64,000 nucleotides of DNA from Cyrtodaria siliqua (lineage: Eukaryota; Mollusca; Bivalvia; Adapedonta; Hiatellidae), in contig JAWPHD010000231.1 in assembly GCA_037043455.1 (NCBI GenBank), positions 310,001-374,000 on the forward strand, written 5' to 3'. A program made the translations under genes and the position numbers. Shown one piece after another: positions 56,100 through 64,000 of this stretch. Under the pieces are notes generated by a model. It searched no databases. It worked only from the letters and a program-made list of their open reading frames with translations, and was not told the DNA's origin. The first letter of the stretch is position 1, and every line of letters begins with the position of its first letter.

Positions 56100-57345
56100 G
56101 TAAACAAAAAAGGGTTATAAGTCTAACAAGAAGAGTAGCCTTCACAGAATGCAGTCACTCCAACAAGTATTACAACGAAAAGGTGATTCAAAAAGTACAT
56201 CAGAAACGCATTTAGTAAAATTACACATCACATATAAAGGTTGACAACAGGGCTACGGTCAATGGCAAAAGGGACCACGAGGAGTTTAAACCTGTTCAAG
56301 GGAGCACCAAACCTCACTCTTACACTGTCATCATCCCTAAACAACGGGACAGTGTAAATAAAAATAATCCACGCCGAGTTAACCCCTTACATTTGAGAAA
56401 GCGTAGATAGGTGTTATAAGAAAACACACAGACATGTTCATGTATATACTATATCAAACATTAAGTTGCATCAAGGGAAAAACCGTTAAGGGCACGCACG
56501 ACAAAAGGGAGTAAATGACATTCATCAAACGGTTCCCGACTTAAATGATGTAGGAACACGTTATCATAGAGTCCACCACCCGTCCGGTCGTTGCACAATC
56601 AAAGAGGAAAGCATAATTGCAAACTGTAGAGGGGTCTACAATTAAGCATGTAGTGCGCCGCAGAATACTTCGGTCGTAACCACTGTTTATAAATTTTCTA
56701 ATAATTTTAATAAATAACTCATGAAAATTATCACGACCTATTATCTTCCTAAGTTTGTAAATCACATCTCCATAAAAGTGGACTCTATGACAACGTGTTC
56801 CTAAATCCTTTAAGGCAAGAACCGTTTGATGAATGTCCTTCACTCCGTTTTGTCGTGCCCTTAACGGTTTTCCCTTGGTAGTCTGACTTCAAACAAGTCA
56901 TCGAGTACATATGAGATTAGATTCTTAGGTTTAACTTATTTTATGATAGTTTATATACATGAACATTTCTGTTTTCTCTAATAACACCTGTCTACGCTTT
57001 CTCAAATGTAAGGAGTTAACTCGGCGGGGATTATTTTATTAACACTGTTCTGTTATTTAGTGATGATGACAGGGTAAGAGTGAGGTTTGATGCACCCTTG
57101 AACCAGTTTAAACTCCCCGGTGGTCCCTTTTGCCACTGATCGTTCCAAGGCGGTACCCCTGCTGTCAACCCTTATATGTTTGTGATGAGTATTTTACTGA
57201 ATGTGTTTGTGATATACTTTTTGATTCACAGTTGCGTTGTAATACTTGTTGCAGTGACTGTATTCTGTGAATGCTACCCTTCCTGTTGGCCTTATCACCT
57301 TTTCCTTGTTTTCCCCAAAACAATCTGTCATTTTTTGCGAGGCTT
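56100..57345. mobile_element. Head-to-head pair of family A copies forming a large inverted repeat
   Basis: A minus-strand copy (about 56110-56575) and a plus-strand copy (about 56775-57345) face each other. Paired words include AGAAGAGTAGCCTTCACAGAATG against CATTCTGTGAATGCTACCCTTC-like text, AACCGTTAAGGGCACG against CGTGCCCTTAACGG, and ACACGTTATCATAGAGTCC against GGACTCTATGACAACGTGT. The spacer between the arms holds the coding relic. It is either one foldback element or two copies joined by inversion. Confidence 0.75.
56541..56843 (-). pseudogene. Coding relic of dispersed family A, 100 aa, unknown family
   Basis: The minus-strand frame reads from MKDIHQ to a stop. Its middle, HFYGDVIYKLRKIIG (22-36), FIKIIRKFINSGYD (44-57) and RTTCLIVDPSTVCNYAFLFD (63-82), has counterparts in the family A copies at 10430-10627 (RTACLVVEPFTLCHYTFVFD) and at 29690-29790 (RTACLVVDPFTVHHYAFLFK). 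The conservation at protein level across diverged copies shows that the parental element encoded this segment. The protein family is not recognised with confidence; a C-terminal part of a retroelement polyprotein is one possibility. Confidence 0.6.
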
Positions 57346-57686
57346 TGAAAGGCAATACAAGTAATGTTCCATTCTGTTTTCGCATATTCATTTTTCGTCA
57401 TTTGTACATATAATCAAATGAAACATAATGAGTTTGAGTATAAAAAGCTAATCTGATTTGATTTTTAAATAAATGCCTTTGTTTTTGCATGAAATGATGT
57501 AGTATTGGAATTATAAGCTATTTGCCAAAAAAATGAAAAATAAAATGGGTTAGGCTATATACTTAATTTCAAAAACCAAGTCCGCGAACTATGTTTAGGA
57601 GGGGCATTTCGACCAATCTTAAGAAATACATATCCATAGGAAAACCTTTCGGAAATGTCCTGAATAAATCGAAGTGTCATCTATAT
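57346..57686. other. Non-coding spacer
   Basis: No supported feature is visible. Confidence 0.4.
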
Positions 57687-57687
57687 A

Positions 57688-58642
57688 TACGAGGGACAGT
57701 CAAAACGTTCCATGAATGCGCTTATACATGTTTAACGGTTACGTAAATTTACAGTTATAATACACCACAAAAAATATAATATGTTTCTGTAAGATATCGT
57801 GTGAATTGTGAGACAATGTTTTAATAAACATAACTGGAAATTAATTGAAAGTACCCATGATTGCAGACACGGGGCAGTTTGACGTCAAATTTGGCGACAT
57901 TTCAAAAATAACTTATCTTACAATTTCTCAAAAAAAAACGTGACTCTCCTTTCGCACCTAATGTGCACATACTTTCGACATCTGAAAATCCTGTTTTAAA
58001 ATCTCGTTGACGCAAGAGGTTTACTGACATTATTAATGTTGTTAATGTTTGCCTGCGGTCGTCCGGCCGTTTAGTCGTCTGCCACTGTCACTCTTCCATC
58101 GCAGAAACGCTTGTGCCAGTCAAACACGATTGCCCTGCAACAGTTTGTCTTTTGCTTCCCGCGATTCAGAAACTTCCACGTATCTGTCGGTGTCATTCCT
58201 GCACTTGCACAAAATTTAATCACAGCCCGTTGCTCCGTTCTATCTTCCGACGTCATTGTTGATGAGCTGAATTGTCCTGAAGCACCTGCTTGTATTTTGC
58301 ATAACAAATTGTTATGCTAAAAAGAACGTTGAAATAAAGATATGACGTAGCCACGTCAAGGTTCGTTATTGTCTGGCGCATATTACGCTAACTACCAAGT
58401 TTGGACAAAAACTGTTGACAAACAAATATATATATAAGTTCGCAATTGCTCCATGCGCGCGTTTATTTGTTGCTATAGTAACGTATAGCTTGAACACGGT
58501 TTATCTAAATTTTACAAAATTTAACTTTCACCAATTTATCACAAATAACACAAAGTATATTTCTTGCACGTTTGAAAACGATTTCTTGATAAATAAAATG
58601 TTTAATTCCGAAAATCCGGGAACTTGTTGACTGCCCCTCGTA
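57688..58642 (-). mobile_element. Internally deleted mariner-type transposon
   Basis: The ends are inverted repeats: TACGAGGGACAGTCAAAACG at 57688-57707 and, inverted, TACGAGGGGCAGTCAACAAG at 58623-58642, both followed by TTCC. TA dinucleotides flank each end, as expected for Tc1/mariner insertion. At 955 bp the element is shorter than a full mariner (about 1.3 kb). Only the N-terminal DNA-binding domain of the transposase is recognisable. Confidence 0.85.
58071..58307 (-). pseudogene. Mariner transposase N-terminal helix-turn-helix domain
   Basis: The 78-residue minus-strand frame contains EDRTEQRAVIKFCASAGMTP (21-40), FLNRGKQKTNCCRAIVFDWH (46-65) and KRFCDGRVTVADD (66-78), the first helix-turn-helix of mariner/SETMAR-type transposases. 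The likely true start is the Met at residue 18. The frame stops directly after VADD. TAGRPQ just beyond is the expected continuation, but the DDD catalytic domain is absent. The product could bind the element's ends but could not cut or join DNA. Confidence 0.88.
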
Positions 58643-59017
58643 TACAGTATTTTAAAATATGCATGCGTTTATCTTTCAATCAATGTTTTGATTGTTGACT
58701 CATAAAACATAATGTAATTATTGCGTTTTTTAAACTAGCCTTTATATGTATTGTATGTACATGTTTTGGTTTGGGTCTAATAACATGTTCGTATGTATTC
58801 CAAAATAACAAATAAAGCACATATCAGGAGCATTATGCTTATGCATTTTATTTTAAATTCCTATGAGATAAAAAAAATTAAATTGCATATGTCTAAGGAC
58901 ATGAAGGATAGTAAATACATGTCCCACATCCCGATAAATCCCCCAACCACAACCCGTTTTAGAAGATTCTTTTAACACAATCATTATGTATTTGGGCACA
59001 TTGGATATTTCCATTCA
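58643..59017. other. Non-coding spacer
   Basis: No supported feature is visible. Confidence 0.4.
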
Positions 59018-59120
59018 CGGGACGAACAGACGGAGGGACGGACCGAACGACCGACCGACGGAAGGACGAACGGACGGACGGACGGACGGACCGACCGACC
59101 GACCGACCGACCGACCGATA
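59018..59120. repeat. Compound tetranucleotide microsatellite (GACG)n/(GACC)n
   Basis: CGGACGGACGGACGGACGGA is followed by CCGACCGACCGACCGACCGA. The preceding GACGGAGGGACGGACCGAAC is an imperfect start. Confidence 0.95.
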
Positions 59121-59159
59121 TATAGTACAATCATTAACATAGTTTGTATTATATACAAC

Positions 59160-59640
59160 TCTGAACTTCTGTTGAGGTCAATGGTCTAAACTATTTATCC
59201 CTAACCCTAACCTATTGACCTGAAGCAGTAAACTATTGAATAGTTTACTACTGAGTGTCAATAGTCATGCCCGAGGATGAATAGTTTTAACTATTTACTA
59301 AAACAGAAGTAGTCGTTTTATAATATTGATTCGTGTTAACTCCATTAGTTTGCTTACTTTACGCTTACTTGTTTACATGCATAACGTCACGTCATGGGAA
59401 AGCCTAACGTCATTCTCAGACTATTGACCTGCAACAAAATACTATTGACCGCAAAACCAGTTTGAACCGGATAGGAAACTTTCTAAAGTCAATAGTTCAT
59501 ACTAATGACTTACACGTGATTGCCTTTTAGCCAATGAAAACAATGTATTTAAAATGATATATAGTAATTCATACTAATGACTAATACGTGAATGCCTTTT
59601 TGCCAATAAAAACTGCGAATTTAAAATGATATATAATAAC
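59160..59640. repeat. Region of TCAATAGT/ACTATTGA words, a 23-bp palindrome and a 72-bp direct duplication
   Basis: The word ACTATTGACC or its complement recurs at least seven times. AGTAAACTATTGAATAGTTTACT (59227-59249) is palindromic around a central base. CCCTAACCCTAACC (59200-59213) is a very short telomere-like run. TTCATACTAATGACTTACAC (59496) and TTCATACTAATGACTAATAC (59568) begin two tandem copies of a 72-bp unit. Confidence 0.75.
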
Positions 59641-60265
59641 AATACATAATAAATAAACACCAAAAGTATTTCAATGTAATAGAAGGAAACATATTTTACT
59701 AAAACATAAAACAATCTTTGATTTAATTTAAAATATATAGTTAATAGAGAAACATACACAAGTATGTGTATACATGATCCTATAATATACATTCTTAGGG
59801 TTTCAAGGAAATCATTCATCAGAATGTACGTTTTCTTGTAACTATCTATCAACCTTTTCAATACCATACAAGCTGTTATTTAAACCCCGGCGTTCGGTAG
59901 AGCCACCGTCATTATGTATACACTGTAGCCAGTTAGTATTTCGTCTGCTTCAAGATAAAAGTTTCAGCACTCTGACCAATCACTGATCTTATTTTTACAG
60001 GTACAGCTATTTATAGATGCACCAAATTCAAAATTTGACAGTTAGGAATAAACGTTTTGTTCTAGAAAGTACATTATATAATTATTTTGATATATCTGTA
60101 TAGAGTAATGTTTAATGTATTTACATGACAAATGTTATGGTTTAAAAATGCTTTATTATTAAGAAATTTGTGATTAAACCTCTCTGAGCATCATACTGCA
60201 TAAAATGATCAGAAAAGTGACTGTACGGCCTTCACTGTCAAATGCATAAATAGGTCCATTTCTAA
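59641..60265. other. Non-coding AT-rich spacer
   Basis: No supported feature is visible. Confidence 0.4.
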
Positions 60266-60269
60266 AGAA

Positions 60270-60365
60270 TATTACGCCTCGATAAATTGCATGATATATG
60301 CTTGTAACACCTCGGTGGACATTCTATAATTAATATATAGCGTTGTAAAGATACATACGTTAAGA
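60270..60365 (+). repeat. Direct duplication, copy 1 (partner at 61405-61510)
   Basis: TTGCATGATATATGCTTGTA, ACACCTCGGTGGACATTCTA and ATATATAGCGTTGTAAAGAT match the second copy about 1.1 kb downstream with scattered changes. Confidence 0.8.
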
Positions 60366-61404
60366 TTAAATTTCCTCAAATAACTATTAACCTAAGTTGG
60401 CGATTATGTAATGTAAAGAGCATTTCCATATTATGTTTAATAATGTGTTATAGCGTCATACCCAGACGAACAATTCGTAGGGTTACAACCTGTGACATTG
60501 CTATCATATAAGAGTCAAGCATCCTGGTACATATCGGGGTATTTATCGATTAAAGAGAGGTAACTCTTTTTAAATTATATTATTTTGTTAACATGATTGT
60601 GGTAGATGATTTTGATAAAGCTCCACTCAGACACACATTATGAATCCCAACAACTAAGGCTCCCTGTTAATTAGGCTTATATTGTTTATCTCACTACCAA
60701 TAAAATAAGGGAAAACGCCGAGTTGATACTTTGCTGAACATGCGGAAAATATAAATATGTTTATATTATTTATTTAACAAATTATCACATATCTTTTGGC
60801 GTTATACACACTGTATTCAAATCACCGTCGATGAGACGGAGTTCGGCATAAAGTTATTGATGTCAGAAGAAATTGGAAAATTTGGAAACCCATAGAGCGA
60901 TCTTCGTTCAAAACATCTGACTAACCATGTGAACGCAAACGCTTTTTGGATATTACATGGGTGACTGTATTGTTGATACGCATGTACACATTGCCAACGA
61001 GTTGGATACAATGATAGAAAACTAGGCTCTGCCGAGTATCCTCTCTGTTTATCCAACGAGCGTGTTGTTGTATTCATGCGGCTGTAACGTGTTCGCCCAA
61101 CAAATATTGCGACACCCTAAGCTAAATTTAACTATTTAAGGTGTCTGATATATCATGCAAACAACTGCGAGTTAACTATTTTACTGTTAACAAACACACG
61201 GTCCTCATTTGCATCTGTAACAAACTAGTGTATAAGAAATAAGTCATGGCTTTATTACACTCCCAGAAACCATGTTATGTGATTAATAGTTAATTTTATC
61301 ATCATGATCATGCTCAAAGGCGTATTTGCAAACGCCTATAACATTATAATAGTTGGTGACATTAATGATGATCAGTTGAAACTTACCTCTCATCAGTTGA
61401 AATA
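60366..61404. other. Non-coding spacer
   Basis: TAAAGAGAGGTAACTC (60552) links to the 43.3-kb and 63.66-kb regions. No gene is recognised. Confidence 0.4.
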
Positions 61405-61510
61405 TATCTTATTAAATATTATATTGCATGACATATGCTCGTTACACCTCGTTGGACATTCTATAACTAATACATAGCGTTGCAAAGATCGTATGTTATA
61501 AGTGAACCAA
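61405..61510 (+). repeat. Direct duplication, copy 2
   Basis: TTGCATGACATATGCTCGTT, ACACCTCGTTGGACATTCTA and ACATAGCGTTGCAAAGATC match 60270-60365. Confidence 0.8.
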
Positions 61511-61589
61511 CAAGAGTAACACCATATGAGTCAACTTTATTAGATCCATTTTCTACCAGATTCTGTATTAAAAAGATACTTATCATTTT

Positions 61590-61775
61590 GGTTTGTTTGT
61601 TTGTTTGTGTGTGCGTTTGTTTGTTTGTTTGTTTGTTTGTTTGTTTGTTTGTTTGTTTGTTTGTATAATGTCACGTCATTGTCAACACATGTAAGGTTAT
61701 ATCTGACGGTCGATTTTTTGTGGTGGAGGCAGACCTCCCGGTTTTCTTGGGTAGAATCAGAATCAGAATCGCTGC
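61590..61775 (-). mobile_element. SINE 3' part with an expanded (CAAA)n tail
   Basis: GTCAACACATGTAAGGTTAT, ATCTGACGGTCGATTTTTTG, TGGTGGAGGCAGACCTCCCG and TTGGGTAGAATCAG match the body of the 39.7-kb and 14.9-kb SINEs. On the minus strand the element ends in about 13 CAAA-type units (plus-strand GTTT run 61618-61665). The tRNA-like head is absent, so it is 5' truncated. Confidence 0.8.
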
Positions 61776-62394
61776 ACATAACTTCTTACATACTGCTCAG
61801 TTTTTCGTTCTTGGGCCTCTTTTCTTTTTAATGTATATTAACGCCATTGCTGACCACGTGTTAAGTATAGATAGTTAAACAACATAAACATCTAGGTTAA
61901 ACTATGATGAAAAATAGGACACATTATTAAAACATTCATATCTGCGTTTGAGTTAAAGATAACACGTAACTATATCACCCAGACTAACCTAGAAAGAGTC
62001 ATATACGGTCTAATGCTGAATTTTCGGTATTGCTAACGTTCCATTGTCGGTATTTCGTGCTGACATCGATCACGTACAGGTGAGTGTTTTTGTATGGATA
62101 TCTTCGGAGTTTTAAGGACTACTGACTTGATGACTGTATACTACTTTTACACATTTAGAATCCATTTAAATAAAACAGACGTATGTAACATATAACAGTT
62201 ATAGAAAAAAGTATGTGTTTTTGCTCCAAAACTATGTTTAGCAATTTAAGGTTATAACTGCATTTTTTTCAGAAAAGTATGGCGTTGTACGTTTTTAATT
62301 TCATTATTTTAAAGTACACGATATATGTTAAAAGTACAGAAGTTCTGAAAAAAAGTTGTTAATAGGATTCTTTCCCCTCGAAATAACAATTAAT
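61776..62394. other. Non-coding spacer
   Basis: No supported feature is visible. Confidence 0.4.
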
Positions 62395-62510
62395 TTGTAG
62401 TGAAATCTCCCGGTAAAGTGAATAGATTTCCTGACTGATTTATTGCACATAGCTTACAAAACATATACACAGCTGCAAATCAATCTTTGCAAGGTAGCGG
62501 TTTGTGTGAA
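62395..62510 (+). repeat. Direct duplication, copy 1 (partner at 63888-64000)
   Basis: GTAAAGTGAATAGATTTCCT, GACTGATTTATTGCACA and ACACAGCTGCAAATCAATCT recur about 1.49 kb downstream. Confidence 0.85.
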
Positions 62511-62919
62511 CAAGCAGAAAAAGAAGAAGTGTTTTTTTCCAGTTTAAGGGAGGGCGTAGGCCTTTTCATGGCAGATGTAAACATACTTGGTAATGTTTTA
62601 GTGGGTGGCGGGGGGGGGGGCGCCGCGTCCGCCCCCAACCTGGATCCGCCCATGCATTTGACCCGTTATACATAGAAGAGCAACGTGATTCAACGAAAAT
62701 TTCAAAAATAAAATTTGTATGAACAAAATACTCAAACAAAACTAATAGTGCATGTGGTGTGCAAGATTGTGGACAGGGAACTCAGACCTGAAAGTTATGT
62801 GGACATCAGCTTTGCTTCAGTCCATATACCTGTTTTGGTCTGATGGCCCAGTCATTACAGGTGCATTTGGTCCTCGATATCATACACTGTGTGTTAAGTG
62901 TTATTTTACTGGCGGCTCA
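62511..62919. other. Non-coding spacer with a G-run
   Basis: A run of ten or more G at about 62609-62620 is followed by GCGCCGCGTCCGCCCCC-like sequence. A 66-residue open frame at 62752-62952 is not recognised. Confidence 0.4.
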
Positions 62920-63690
62920 CTTCAAGACAAACAAACGTGTCGTCATATGTGATAAGCCTATCCACATGAAACGAACTTGATTAGTGATACGAACTAAACA
63001 TAAACAGGAGAAGAACATCGTATGTACTTTACGTTTATTCCAATTTCTTCTATTGTGTACTCATACCATGCTGAGAAAAGAATAGAAAGTAAATATGTTT
63101 AAACCAACTACACAAGTCATATACGATATCTGACTTGCTTAAAAAGATAACATTGAGTGTAGTCGTGATGATGATAAAGGATTAGGACAATGGTGTTTAT
63201 AAGTCACTAAAGAATTTTATTATTTATTACGCTATTGTTTGTGCTAGATGTTATTCTGTTAATAGGTTCAGAGGCGGATTTACTGGGGATGGTAGGGAGC
63301 ACCAGGCGAGTGTCCCCTTCCATAAAATTTGAGCAAATTCACGTAGAAACGTTATTATTTTGAAACGGGATTGTTGACAACTGCTCTTTAACAGCCACCT
63401 TCCTCACCCCATCTCCTCCATTCCGCCCACCCTGTCCCCTTAACATCTGAGATTTAAAAAAACAAAGGTTGTGTTCGCCCTAAATTCATGCTGCGCACCC
63501 CAAATCTCAAATTCTGTGTACGACCCCGACTTGAATAATAATAATACAATACTCTTCAAAAGAGACACAACTGTTACATACATATACTAGTCTGCCAAAC
63601 AAGAGTTAAATAACATGTTAGCTTAAACTTACGTAATACTATTAAATTGGTGTAATATTCAGTTAAAGAGAGGTAAATCTTACACAATTA
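62920..63690 (+). repeat. Dispersed duplication, copy 2 (partner at 43681-44340)
   Basis: AGTGATACGAACTAAACATA, GGATTAGGACAATGGTGTTT, ATAAGTCACTAAAGAATTTT, AATTCACGTAGAAACG, GCTCTTTAACAGCC and TGTTACATACATATACTAG follow in the same order as in copy 1, with an extra 150 or so bases near 63010-63160. Confidence 0.75.
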
Positions 63691-63887
63691 TGTTATTGTA
63701 CAACCATGGTTATGATTAGAGTAAGTAGAGTAAGCCACCACGCCGATACTCGTAAAGCGCTGTTAATTTTAGGCCTTAAAGCACTCTTAACTAGGTCTAT
63801 ATCAATTTTCTGTATTGAAAACCTAATGGACAGGGCAGATTTGAACATTTCGAATGACTTATATTTACAACTGCTGTTGATTTGTTG

Positions 63888-64000
63888 TAAATTCTCCGGA
63901 TAAAGTGAGTAGATTTCCTCACTGATTTATTGCACAATTGCACATGCATTACCAAACAACATACACAGCTGCAAATCAATCTTGGAATGTAGCTGATATC
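63888..64000 (+). repeat. Direct duplication, copy 2, reaching the window end
   Basis: GATAAAGTGAGTAGATTTCC, TCACTGATTTATTGCACA and ACACAGCTGCAAATCAATCT match 62405-62493. The repeat continues beyond the window. Confidence 0.85.

Noticed and set aside
59200..59213. Interstitial telomere
   Set aside because: Only about two CCCTAA units, which is expected by chance in AT-rich DNA.

Overview
The window is AT-rich, gene-poor eukaryotic DNA, most probably from a bivalve mollusc. The organism is an inference from three things: animal immunity-related (IRG-type) GTPases without introns in their coding parts, a relic resembling the coiled coil of molluscan TRIM proteins, and a dense mix of non-LTR, Ty3/gypsy, mariner, tRNA-derived SINE and foldback elements with many minisatellites. 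Long repetitive open frames in the window are by-products of tandem repeats whose period is a multiple of three.

Layout. 1-1.84 kb: a broken minus-strand LINE (endonuclease then reverse transcriptase) cut by the window edge. 3.0-5.7 kb: a candidate terminal-inverted-repeat element enclosing a 44-bp satellite. 6.7-7.5 kb: a decayed LINE reverse transcriptase and a TTTAGCG-motif repeat. 8-18 kb: mostly featureless, with foldback elements, a 38-bp perfect palindrome and copies of one dispersed repeat family (called family A here).

18.4-33.2 kb holds the only convincing genes, three plus-strand IRG-like GTPases. The first (18438-19631) is complete. The second (30470-31684) carries two tandem G domains, lacks the C-terminal helical domain, and has a damaged N-terminus. 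The third (32047-33162) starts only about 360 bp after the second. Each coding region follows a plausible 3' splice site, so transcripts probably begin in a non-coding leader exon upstream. A 3.8-kb inverted-repeat composite with a satellite at its centre lies between the first and second genes. IRG proteins in vertebrates act in cell-autonomous immunity at intracellular membranes; a similar role here is inferred from family membership only.

34.75-42.0 kb: a roughly 7-kb minisatellite of 21-bp units, interrupted by a TIR transposon with a 9-bp target duplication, a SINE with intact pol III boxes and a foldback-bearing insertion. 43.7-47.5 kb: a dispersed duplication, then three adjacent, unrelated, homogeneous minisatellites (44, 36 and 48 bp). 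49-53.4 kb: a dimeric SINE, a Ty3/gypsy reverse transcriptase fragment, a TRIM-like coiled-coil relic and a 42-bp repeat. 53.9-58.6 kb: more family A copies, including a head-to-head pair with a coding relic, and a deleted mariner. 59-64 kb: microsatellites, another SINE tail and local direct duplications related to the 43.7-kb segment.

No tRNA, rRNA, CRISPR array or complete autonomous transposon was found. All identity statements come from reading the sequence; no database search was possible.
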